DNA of 64,000 nucleotides from Owenia fusiformis (Eukaryota > Annelida > Polychaeta > Sabellida > Oweniidae), in the NCBI GenBank assembly GCA_903813345.2, contig CAIIXF020000005.1, forward strand, positions 19,595,375 through 19,659,374, in the 5' to 3' direction. The notes under the pieces were generated by a model. It saw nothing but the letters and a program-made list of their open reading frames with translations, made no database searches and had not been told where the DNA came from. The position numbers and the translations under genes were made by a program. Position 1 is the first letter of the stretch, and each line of letters begins with the position of its first letter. Positions 43,640 to 55,096 of this stretch are shown here, in pieces.

Positions 43640-46600
43640 GTAAAATATCATGAAACTATGGCAACCAGCTCAAATGAATCTAAAAGTGACAATAAAGCAT
43701 ATGGTGTTATTCTAACGGCAGACACTGAAGATGACCCCATCAATGATAGCTCAGTGTGCTTGGGGTGTATTATCCTCAATAGCAACCAGTTAGGAAGGTT
43801 GACACTGAATGACATCAGAGATAAGATTGCCCAACAACTCAGTGATGTCCCAGTGCAGTTTTGTTTCCTCACTAAACAGGGGTAAGTGTAATACTTGAAG
43901 TTCTCATGAAATTTTTTTTTTTCAGTTCGAATTCATTTTTTGTAAAGATCACATTGCAGAATCATAAGCAAACATTTCATTCTATAATAAGGGCAACTCA
44001 CATTCATCATTCAATGATTTTTGTAGGATGTCTTGCTTAAAGTGAGGACATACACATCAATGCAAAATAAAATATTGCAACATTAATGTGAATGCAATTT
44101 TATGAATGAATTTCATTATTAGTCATCACTATATTTAAAACAATGACATGATTTCGTTCATTCCATTTATCTTGACTTGTTTACACATATTCTGTTAAAC
44201 ATTAACAATTTTATTTATATGATTCATTTTCATAATTTATTTATATGATTCATTTTCATACTTTATTTAGATGATTCATTTTCATACATCCTTTTATCAA
44301 TTTATCGTTCAATAGAATGTATAATCATAACATGTGTTCAACCTACCAATTGAAAAAAGACCAATGATCTTTTTGAATTTAAAAATTCAAAGAATATAAA
44401 AATGTTAAAAGAAACTCCAAGCTTTTTTGAGGGATAGAAAGTATTTTCTTTCATTTTTTTAACTTTCAGTTCAGTGTTTTGTGCTTGTCTACTTGAAAAT
44501 TGGAAAAAACTAAAAAAAATTGTCTTATGATAATTTTCACCAATTTTAGGCATAACTGATTTTAGGCAGAGCTGAATAATCTTAAAAAGACAATGTTATG
44601 ATATATAAATAAATCAATAAACTGTTGTAGCTGTTGTACCATTAGTATGAACTCCCTTGAAAATTCAAAAATATTTATTACAGGTGGCAGGTTACTCCAT
44701 CCCAAGAGGATATGTTATTGGCCAGTAGTACAATCATCACTGAAGACAAATCTATACTCATCAAAAAATTCTATGGTAATATTATACTTTCTTATTCAAT
44801 ACTTTGTAACTTGACCAAAAAATATTATGAATATTCAGCTATATTTTGGCTTTTTATGTCGACACCTAAAGTGGTGACATATTGTTATAGTCCAATTTTT
44901 TGTGAACAGTGTTTTGTCTGTGACAGCATCTGTAACAAATGGCAGTTGGTGTTGGTAACAAATGGCAGGTGGTAACATTTTGCAATTGTTAATGACTTGC
45001 TCGTTTTTGTTTTTGATTAACAGGATTTTATGGTTGCTGTATCAGGAAGTTTCTTTTTTTGTAAATCCCAACTTTAAACTATATTTATGTAAATTCAGAT
45101 TTAGATAGTATGCTCACTCAGACATAAGACACTTGGTAAGATACATGTACATGTTGTATTTATAATTATTTAGCATTATTTGTAGAGTATTTGAAATGAA
45201 ATAATTCAACTGATCCTTGTTTTAAGATTTTCTCCCTCCTGATGTTACCAAGCTTCAGTATATCTGTTATTTATAATAAAGACTGTTCATGAAGGATTAC
45301 TTTATGTGTTGTTTATTATTAGATAAAGCCAGGGTCGGAGTAAGATTGAACCATGTAAATCGCAGTGTCCATTCTGAAGGATCTCATTCCAAAGTTTGTG
45401 GGTTTATATTTGCTGATCATTCTGAGCCACTACACTGTACAAGGAATGCACTACTTGAACAGGTAATAGATAACTCACTTTTTCTTCATCTTAGACTAGA
45501 ATCATGACATATGTCAAAAAGTTGAAAATCCGTTGAAGGACATTTTGGAAACGTAAAACGTACTTTTACAAGACATAAGTGTCAATTGTGGTCAAAAAGT
45601 TCATTTTGAAATTAAATTTAAAAAGTGATTAGATTTTGGAGTCTAAGTCTAAGTTTGAGTCTAAGTCTTTATTATGGTATGAAAAATCACAATCTTTTGC
45701 ATTTTCTGGATTACAGTAGATTGACCTATAATTGCACCTGAAGAACTATAGCCTTAACATTTAACTTTCAATGAAATAATTTCTTATTTTTTAGCTTCCA
45801 AGTATTTTCTCAAACGAACAAAATAGTGAGTTTGTGTTTAAAGACCGAAATGGTTGGCCAATTACCAGTGACCAGGAAATCAATTTCACGGTGCTCGATA
45901 TTCTTGCGGGGGCTTATATTTCTCTACAAGTGTTCTCCACAGATAGGGACCTTCCTATGATCAGTGAGGTGCAAGATGCAGTAGATTCCACCCAGGTCTC
46001 TAGACCAAGTCAACTTGAGCTTCCACCTCCACCCTCTCCTAAAAGGCCAAGGTAAATGCATTGATTTAAGTATATGTAATAAATTATATGGATTGTTGGA
46101 CAGGTTAATGTTGTAGAATTGGCAAAATTTTTAAATTCCAGGAGTTACTATTGCTTTCCCAGACGAGTATGTCACTTCCAGGTCTAACTCTCCCCTGCAT
46201 CGCTTCAATGCTCTTCAGTTTGACTTTTATGAAAGTTATGTTTGAATTTAAGGCACATTTTAAATTTTCTGAATTTCAATTCAGTGAAAATATAGTGATA
46301 ATAAATGTGAGAATTATATATTCAGAAGTAGAAATTAAATTTATTTTATTAGAATACATGTTACAATATGGGGTCTCAGACTGTAACATGTTGCTTTTTA
46401 CATATATTTTCAAAACCACAATTCAAATATTTTCACAAAGTCCCCTCTATTTGATTTCAGATTTTACATGCCTAAAGCATTAACATTCCGAAGTGCCAAA
46501 GACCTTGAGCGTGAGGTCAGCATATCTAGTACAGACAGTAGTGGTACAAGTGGGGGTACCCTCTCAGTAACCTCCTCTGCTAATACCCCCCAACTGAAAG

Positions 46601-49600
46601 AGATTATGATTAGCTACGTGAGGTGTGAAGCTGCGGAACATGCACTGATGCTCAAAAAATTACTTGTAAAACTGAATTTTAGTGTCTTCTTGGTAAGCTA
46701 TGATTGAACCAAGCAATAATTATCCCATTGAACAATATATAATTACCTTTACTGTATACGGAAATTGTTTCATTTTCATATAACTGAACATAAGTTCTTC
46801 AATCTTCAATCCTACTGCAGCAAATAGCACATCAGCCTTGCACTTGGCAGAGAATTTTCAGAACCGTATAAATAACCTGTCAAGAAAAGAGAAATAGCAC
46901 TTTTTAAAACTGCTTTACATAGCTGTGTATAAACATATCATTTTAGGATGTCCATGAGATAAAGTTAGGTGTTGACTGGCAAGATTATTTGAACTATGCA
47001 GTCAGTAACTGTGAGGTGTTTGTTCCTCTAGTAACCAATAGATATGGTGAGACGCAGTGGACTAATAGAGAGGTATTAAAGTAAAAGATTTGGCCCGTGT
47101 TTCGCATTTTGAGTTTTTGAATTATGTCATTTTTAAACTGTAAATACGTAAATGGTATACAGTACATTATTTGAAATTTTGGATCTTTGTGCTCTTTTTA
47201 AAACTAATGTCTGGATTTAAAAGGATCCATTTTTATATTTCAATAATACTAACTGCTATACAATAATCATAACTCTACTATACATTTTGTTACATATGAA
47301 ACTATTTCTAAAATGTTCATACTTCATAGGTAAAGCTAGCAGATGTGCTTCACAAATATATCCTTCCAATCAATTTCTTGGAGGAGTGGCCCCCAAAATG
47401 TCTGGCAATACAGTTTGCTACCACACAATTTATCCCATGGAGCTCTGGGAAGCATAAAGAGCCAAAACTACAGGGTGAGAAATACTTTAAATGTAATCTC
47501 ATTCCATTCAATCCCCCTCCATTCAATTTCAATTTTTTCAATTATTTACATAATAGAGAGGTATAAGTAGAATGCATCAATATGTTTGACACAAATCTGT
47601 ATATATGGAGACCAATTGTGTCCAATCTAATCAAATATAACTTGAGTACCTAGGCACCCATTTTGTATGTAAAATCTGATGAGATTACATTCATTGCGAT
47701 TGCCCACATGTCAACTCATCTTAAATCTACTATACCATATTGTGTTTCTTAAATCAATTGACCCTTAGGTCTTCATAATAATAAGCTATAAACGCGTCCT
47801 GTTATATCTCTTGTAAGATTCAAAAATCATAAAACACTGCCAGACTGTAAAACATCTCCTTTGTTAAACACTCATCAATTTGTCATTATAATAATGTTTT
47901 GATACTTTTAAAAAAATTCTAGAAAACCTAACATATTTTATCATACCGTGTACTTATTCATTTAGCAATTCAATCGTAAACTTTCTCTTGAAAAATAAAT
48001 CTTCCAGATTTGTTGAATTTTATTGCGGAAATCGCCCATCCTCCTCCGTTCATTCTGTCTGATCACCGGTTGTGATATTTAATTCAAACATGCATTCCTG
48101 TGTTGTTTCAATTAGGTGAACTTGAAAACAGTAGTGATGCCATGGCTCCAAATCAAGAATGCTTGGAAGTAGTGGCCAAAGAAATAGCCCAGCATGTGAA
48201 GAACTACAAAGTGAACCAATTGAAGACTGCATTGAAGGCTAATGCTCCCCCTCTATTAACACCTAATGAAGAAAAGATTATCCCACCTCCTGGTACCCCC
48301 TTAATGGGCCCCTGTAGTGCAGATGGTAAGTGGCCATTTACTTATCTATTAAGCTAGCTCAAATGTGCTTTTGAAACTCTCAAAGCATCTCTAGGCATGA
48401 TCTACTCCCTTTAATGTGTTTATTGTGTTCCAGGTCTGTTTGCTCCCAGGAACAGCCTCGCTAGCAGCACAGACAGCGTGGACAGTGTTCGCCACACATA
48501 CAAGATAGTCCTCAGCATGCATCCAAGACAGAGAGAATTTGTAAGTTAGCTTAATATAGGTTGAAATTATCAAGAATTTCTTAGTTAATTGAATATTATG
48601 CTCATAATTGCTTAATTTTACTACTCCTAGTATGGTTCAACATTTCTAATTTACTGACTTTTACTATTATGTTAAGCAGTTAAAGTGTCAATCTTAAAAG
48701 AACAATTGACTGTATTGATCTTGCACACACATTTACTTCTAAACCCATTTGCAATTTCTTCAAAATGCGAAAATTCATGAAATATTGTCACCCAGTCATT
48801 GCAAAAATCCTAGGGAAATCTCGTTTCTTATGATCCTATTAAATTAAATGATTTCCCTTGTAGGGTCAAAGGTTGAGGCAGGAGCTTGAACAAGATGGTT
48901 GTGAAGTATGGTGCTCTACAGACATATCAGCTACTGCGTCATCAATGGAGTTGGCTGATACTCCAGACAGCTCTCAGACAATGTCCCCTGCTGTCAGCAG
49001 TGAGCTGAGAGTTGAAGGTTTGTGGTGATCTTTGTGTACATTGTGTCTTATATGTTGAACAAAATCAGAAGATTCCATTGGAGATTTCGAAGACTCCCAG
49101 AATTTAGAAAGAATCCCAAATATTTGAACTGCACATGTTGCTTAACAGGTTAAAACAAAATTTTCAAGTGCTGATAATTTCAGAAAAAATATTTAGATCA
49201 TAGTCTATCAAAAAGTGTAATTTAAGATTACTACAGTTATACTTTTGATGAGTTGCTCACTAGTTGATCCCCTTCAAAAAAGTCTTATGTCTTGTCATGT
49301 AGATTCTGGCATGTGTCCACTACTACTGAAGAGATCGGGGAGTATCTGTAGTGATAACTCAGAGGCAGATGAATTAAAGTGGATTCGGCAAACATTCCAA
49401 GAAAAGGTTGATAAAGCATGTGTGGTCATAATCCTGCTATCAAAAGCATTTGCTGGCTCAAAAATGTGTAGACAGCAGGTATGCATAAAATATTATTCTT
49501 TGAATTTAGAATATTGCGAGTCCTCGCCACTTAAGTTCTGATTCTAATGTACAGGGTGCAATTAAACCTCTTAGTTTGCAACTAATAATTTAGGTATATT

Positions 49601-52600
49601 TATTTGCATTATGTGTGCTAAACTGAGAGATGTAGAGTATTGCATCAAATGATTTGTTCACTAAAATTAACATGGGATTCCAGTAAGGAAGCGATTAGAT
49701 TTTCTTACATACGGAACTACCTTAAAAATATGTGGATGCACTTCACAATAGCAAATATTCGATTTACTATACACTGCATTGCAAATGTACCACACCTGTA
49801 TTGTAGATGCTCTAATGTAATACACATGTATTGTAGGTGTTTTACTGTGAACATAGGAAGCGAATGATTCCATTAAAGTATGAAGATTTTCCAATGCCAT
49901 ACTGGATGGCCATGCTCATAGGCACAGATTCTTTTGAGGTAGATTATAGTTTGTATGATTCACAAAATTGCCATTTAATACATTACATTTACAAACAGGA
50001 AATAATATACATGTACACGCGGTACAAACTTCGACCGTTAATTTAAATTTTTGACCTGCCAGATGTTTGAAAATCAAGGATTGCGAGTCTCATACTGCAC
50101 CGTTTTTCTTCAAACTTGTTCCATTCAAAGCAAAACAAAATTGCCTTTCTGTTGGTACATTGCTTTATTGAAAAGAGTCGCTCGTTTTAGCAGCGTTTTG
50201 GTCCCCAGTTGTGAGAAGCCCTTCTCACAGCTGGGGACCCAAATGCCGCTGAAAGTAGGGACTCTGTATTGCAGAATAATGTACCAACAGAAAGGCATTT
50301 TTGTTATGCTTTGAATGGAACAAGTTTGAACAAAAACGGTGCAGTATGAGACACGCCTTGATTTTCAAACACCTGGTAGGTCAAAAATTTAAATTAACGG
50401 TCGAAGTTTGTACCGCGTGATGTATATAGGGATAGGACTGGTTAGCAATAAACCCATTTGTCATTCTAGAACTATACTCCAAGAAATTCATCCCTCCTAA
50501 TAGCTCCAACAATATCACATTTTTTGGTTCACTTCACCATTCTATTTTTGGTATGGTTTTCGGATCTATTGGCACTTTGCAGTTTTCTGATCATTTTTCT
50601 CTAATCTGTTCCTCTACAGAAAATTGAATAAATAATAATTTCCCAAATTTTCACTATATTTATTTTGTTTTAGTTATTTTTTCACTCTATGTATTATATA
50701 TACATGTATATGTCTTATAGATGTCAGATCAAAGATCCAGTCAACAATGTGTAAGTAGTAAATTGTAAAAAATCTCTGCTTTTGGCCCATTTTCCCATTA
50801 GCCTACATGTTTTTGTGTGTTGCAATTATTAAATGTTATTTTAAAGGAAGTTGCTAATCATTCCTATCCCCCAAAAATATAATTTAGAAGATCAATTTGA
50901 GTAATATAATGATAGTTCAATTTATTGTATGAACTACAGTTAGGAATTGAAGGTGCGTAATATCTGATCCATATATAAATAGTTAATAGTCCAGCACAAG
51001 ATTTCACGCTTCACCGGCTGAACTATAGTTATTTAATAGAATGCTTAAACACCACACCATGGCTCTAGATAATCATTTGAAGAAAACTTCATTATTAGAT
51101 TAACAGAATGGTTCTAGGGATGGGCCTCATAATATCACATTTTTGGCCAGTAAGTTTGACTTTACAGGAATGGGACCGGTATGGATACAGCCTGTATCCA
51201 TCCCAGTCCTTGACCTAGGCGATAGCTCCCTAGATACACTATATATTTTCGCTCATTATGTACCTAGACCCTCAATAGGTATGGAATACATATATACATT
51301 GTTGTTTGTAGTGTATGCTTTGATCCCTTGTTGGTCTCTGGAATCCCTTTGGAACATAGTTAGTCCATAAGTAATAGTAAAAGTAGTAATAGCAATTGAA
51401 CTAAGGAAAATGTGCTTCAAATTTTACACTGCAAAATACACTATTTTCTCATTAAGTTAGTAATGGAAGATCCTTCTGCAAGATAGGGGTCTGTTTGGAG
51501 ATTGATTTTTCAGGATGTCCAGTCAGAGGGAAATAATTTTTATCTAAAACATTGTTTTTCAGGATGTCCAGTCAGAGGGGTTTATAGACAGCTTGAGGGC
51601 CAGAATCAGAATGTCTCCTATGAGAACCCTCAGTCAGACTGACATGGACCAGGCAGTAAGAACTATTTTTTTCATAACATCTTCAATTATTAGACCTTTT
51701 TGTTTTGTGTTCATTTCCTAATCCTTATTCAAAAATAAGGTTAATACTGTTACATTCATCAGATTTCTTCACAAAAGTTATTTTGGAATTTCGTTAAGGG
51801 ACTCCTATATTTAGTAGCTAAAGGTCAAAAAAGTAATTTGAACAAATCACGTTTTTAATTGTATTTGCCAGAAAGAAGTAATTGCTGATTGCCTTTTTAA
51901 CTGAAAAAAACTTCTATCTGAAATAATAAATTTCCTGTGCAGATTGCCAAGGTGCAAGAATCGCTGCCAAGTAGGGGCTGTATTTACATCTCTGGCGGGA
52001 CAAAATTCTACAACAAAACCAGTGAAGATATCTGTAAAGCAATTGGTGAACACCTTGCCAAGGTAGAAGACGTAACATTGGTAACTGGAGGATTCTTTGG
52101 TGTTGGAGATTGTGTCGGGAGAAGTTTTCACACTTCACATGAGAATGACCCTCCTCCTATGTTTCATATTCTACCCCATAAAGACTGCAAAGTAAGTATG
52201 CTTTTATAGGTGTGAATAAAACGCCAAAATTAAAAATATCTGGAAACTTGACTTTTTAAATCAACGAGGGTTTTTTCCTATGCGCAGTTGCTGTTTTTCA
52301 TTTTATTAAATTATATTTTTCTAATGAATATTTAATTAGCATGATACATGGATAGAGTTGGAGATAAATGTTTGATGTTATAGTATGCAGTGTTGCACAA
52401 CTTGCTTTGCTTTTTATACCATAATGTTAACATACCTGCCACATGTCTTAGTGGTGAGAGCTATTGCAGTCATTCACTTGTTTCTTGGTGCCTGTCATGT
52501 CAAAAGATTTTTTAATAATTGTAACAAAAAGCCCATTGATCATTTTGATCAATAGCTTACCTATTTTTGAAAGGGTCTCCACTTTTTTAGTGGAAAAATG

Positions 52601-55096
52601 ATTTCAGCTCATTTTGGTCATAACCTCAAAGGTATTCCACCAATTTACTTGAAACGGTAAAAGTGCCTGAATTTATTGGTTAACAATAATATCTAAAAGT
52701 TTTGGCTTCATACGTCACAATTCAAGATGGTCTTTACTTTTTGTGTTACAAATCCAAAAGTTTTGCGTCAATTTGCTTGAAATTGTACAGGCAGGTAAAT
52801 GAACAATAATGTTTGGAAGTTTTGGCAAAATGTCTTGTAAAATTCAAAAAAGGCTAAATGTTTTATTGTAAAAAAGTTGTGTTTTGGCCCCTTTTGGTCA
52901 TAAGTCCAAAAGTATCAATTTGTCTGCAGTTAAACAGGTAGTTCCTTAGTTTATAGATTAAGAATAATGTTCAGATGCTTTATCAAATTATCTCACTATT
53001 CTCTTAGTCTTACTGTTCAAAAGCATTACATTGATTTGCTTAAAATTATACTGTAGTTTGGTTTAAATTTGATGAAAAATTCCTGCGACTTTTATTGATT
53101 CAACTTAGCACCCTTTGAGAAAAGCACCCATTATGCTCTTTTAAGACATACTGCTTGTTGGGATTTCATAGATATTTTAAATTATGCACTATATGTATAG
53201 TTAATGATATTTAAATATTAAGTTGTCATTTTAACTCATTAGACAAAGTGGAAACACTGGGTGTCTTCCGAGGTGGCTATGACATGGCTCTCACTCAGTT
53301 TTAAAGGGGTTGCCACATGGTTTTCTCTCCTTCAGAATATCTTCAAAAGTGGTTGATGAGAATTCAGGGAATATTAAGGATTATAGTCATGATAGTGAAG
53401 TTTTAAAAAGTTGAAAATGGGATCGTCAACTGAAAAGAAACGTGAAATTAAGAAGAAAACTAAATAAAATCATACAGATGCAGTCAGTGATAATTGAGTT
53501 TGTCTCTTTTTCTCTAATTTTCTTTATCGATTATAAACAATACATTTTACTGGGCCCTTTCAAATCAGGGTATTTGTTTTGAAAATGTTATGGCAAGACT
53601 TAACCACAGCACAAGTCTGCTCCACTCAGGCTACAACCTATTAACTAGCCATGACAGTTGCCATAATTCTAAATTGCTTAAAACACACTTTCAAAGATAT
53701 CTCATGAAATTTAAAAACTAAGATTAAATATGACAGAAACCTAATACTGGTAAGAGCCCTCTATGGTAGTAGCCCTCCAAGACACCAGGTGTATCCTCAC
53801 TTATGGGTAACTACTGTCTTCCTCACCTCTCCTTTAAGGTTCCACAAATAGTGGTGGAGGGGGACAAATTCAGAGTTATTGGTGAAGATGATCCCATTAG
53901 CTCTGAACAGCTGGTAAGTTATCATTATGGAATATGGCATGAGTTGTTTGAATTTGAAATAGTTTGTTTTAATAACCTTCTAAAACCTTCTTAAATATAT
54001 TATCTCAAAATGACCCTGGTAAATTGTGCTAAAGTAATAAATGTGGATATCCACATTTATAGAAAAGTTACTCATGCTAGATCTGATTCTGTCTGCTTTA
54101 TGTGACAAAATCGTGCATTGTCTCCTTGATATTCATTACTGTTTGCTTTCACTTCACTGGCACAATACCTATACATGTATGTAACAAACACCTGTCTTAT
54201 GTAGGTTAAATGTAAAAAAAATCACACCTTGCTCGGAGTGCATTATAGGAATTTAGAGATTTTGATTGCTCTACACAGACACAATAACTCCATTCGCGCT
54301 ATTTTTCTGCAAAGGCACTATCGTACTTTCTTATATCATACCCTAGATGATTTGCCATTTTAGGTTTCACTACTAAACTACATACAGTAAACACTAGTCT
54401 AACCACTGTACTAGGATTGGTCTTTGTCGTTGTTCACATTTCAGGTTTTTATTAAAGTTGTAGTCATTGGGAGTTAATGGGACAAAGAGAAACATGTTTA
54501 CATTGAGAGAATTGATGTTCAGAATAGAGAGATGGCTGGATGTTTTATTGCATACTAGACTTGTATACATCGAATATCACATTTCACTAATAATTGCTGA
54601 TATAGTGGGGTTGTTCCCCAATCCTGTCCCATTGATTGGTGTGATATTACTCTTGGTTTGCATGAAACTTATATCAAATTTTATTCATAATTCCTAACAT
54701 CCATGTTCAAAGATGCAATATCAATAGATTTTAGTCTTATCTTGGAGATTTTAAGTACTTCCATGTTGCTTCATGTACATGTATATATAATTTAACCCAC
54801 TGAATTCTTGGCCATTAATTGACAGTAGCCAATCGGAGCAGGTTATTTATTAAAGTGTGACTGCTTAAAACTCTGAGTCAGCAATACTACAGCAGTGAAT
54901 TCATTTACATACAGTGCTACACCAAAAGTTTAAAACTATTATTGTATATTTCAGGATCGTAGACATCAGGGTCACCAAAATGAAGATCGGCAGTTCCAGA
55001 AATTAGACTATGGGACCACAGTGTTTGCAGGGAACAGTGTTAGACAGAGGGAGACAATTGTGGCAAGACTCTTCAACATCTGTATTCTAGTTGAAG
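43640..55096 (+). CDS. TIR-TIR-SLOG protein, 17 exons seen, 3' end missing
   Basis: Exons: 43640-43881 (ATG 43658), 44684-44775, 45323-45462, 45795-46051, 46461-46692, 46947-47072, 47330-47474, 48116-48325, 48434-48540, 48864-49017, 49303-49478, 49837-49938, 50721-50750, 51563-51655, 51943-52191, 53839-53913, 54955-55096. All junctions are AG/GT and all phases agree, giving 851 residues plus one base. Layout: two related N-terminal repeats (about 35-104 and 129-206), a Ser/Pro linker, TIR1 (286-395), a linker, TIR2 (498-655), then a SLOG/LOG-like Rossmann domain (708 onward). TIR1 keeps WTNRE with E357 at the NAD-cleaving glutamate position; TIR2 has MCRQQ with Q621 there. No signal peptide or membrane segment was seen, so it is probably cytosolic. 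Exon 1 follows an acceptor, so a 5' non-coding exon lies upstream. The exon expected to carry the SLOG PGGxGT-type motif was not found before the gap. The gene family has no name known to me. Confidence 0.85.
44218..44296. repeat. Short tandem repeat in the first intron of the TIR-SLOG gene
   Basis: Three copies of a 26-bp unit, ATGATTCATTTTCATAATTT and variants. Non-coding. Confidence 0.8.
46461..47474 (+). CDS. TIR domain 1 exons (catalytic Glu present)
   Basis: Three exons. The first TIR strand is LKEIMISYVR (about 284-292), followed by AEHALMLKKLLVKLNFSVFL. The next exon has DVHEIKLGVDWQDYLNYAVS, then CEVFVPLVTNRYGETQWTNRE. This matches the TIR pattern of a BB loop with G and W, a hydrophobic strand, and Ser/Tyr..Trp-x3-Glu. 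E357 aligns with the catalytic glutamate of SARM1-type and bacterial TIR NADases. The last exon gives VKLADVLHKYILPINF and the C-terminal part. Enzyme activity is inferred from this residue only. Confidence 0.8.
48434..49938 (+). CDS. TIR domain 2 exons (catalytic Glu replaced by Gln)
   Basis: Four exons encode a second TIR-like fold: TYKIVLSMHPRQREF (497-511), GQRLRQELEQDGCEVWCSTD, an inserted Ser-rich loop (about 532-582) containing SSMELADTPDSSQTMSP, then DELKWIRQTFQEKVDKACVV, IILLSKAFAGSKMCRQQ and VFYCEHRKRMIPLKYED. The usual SxWCxxE is SKMCRQQ, so Trp and Glu are both lost. TIR2 is therefore more likely to be structural or regulatory than an NADase. The insertion between the second strand and the following helix is unusual. 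Confidence 0.75.
50026..50419. mobile_element. Nearly perfect palindromic MITE in intron 12 of the TIR-SLOG gene
   Basis: A 394-bp element. Both ends begin CACGCGGTACAAACTTCGAC and the arms pair almost to the centre (ACTGGGGACC type at about 50200-50235). A 5-bp direct repeat ATGTA flanks it (50021-50025 and 50420-50424). Transcribed, it would fold into a long hairpin inside the pre-mRNA. No coding capacity. Confidence 0.85.
50721..50750 (+). CDS. 30-base microexon of the TIR-SLOG gene
   Basis: Preceded by TGTATATGTCTTATAG and followed by GTAAGTAG, it adds exactly ten codons (MSDQRSSQQC) between TIR2 and the linker to SLOG. It keeps the frame whether included or skipped, so it may be a cassette exon. 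It is the weakest exon in the model, but its splice sites are good. Confidence 0.55.
51943..55096 (+). CDS. SLOG/LOG-like nucleotide-binding domain exons, incomplete
   Basis: Exons 15-17. Residues 708-715 (GCIYISGG) form a first strand ending in GG. Residues 741-756 (TLVTGGFFGVGDCVGR) give the TGG..GVG turn typical of the SLOG superfamily (LOG, DprA, TRPM N-terminal and Thoeris ThsA C-terminal domains). FAGNSVRQRETIVARLF (829-845) fits the helix before the next strand, and CILVE is that strand. The expected following PGGxGTxxE-like element would start the next exon, which was not seen and may fall in the gap at 57501-58000. Ligand is not predictable from sequence; ADP-ribose-derived nucleotides are known ligands in some relatives. 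Confidence 0.65.
52520..53060. repeat. Diverged tandem repeat in an intron of the TIR-SLOG gene
   Basis: Three to four diverged units of about 130 bp, sharing CATTTTGGTCATAA, AATTTGCTTGAAATT and AACAATAATGTTTGGAAGTT-like segments. Non-coding. Confidence 0.5.
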
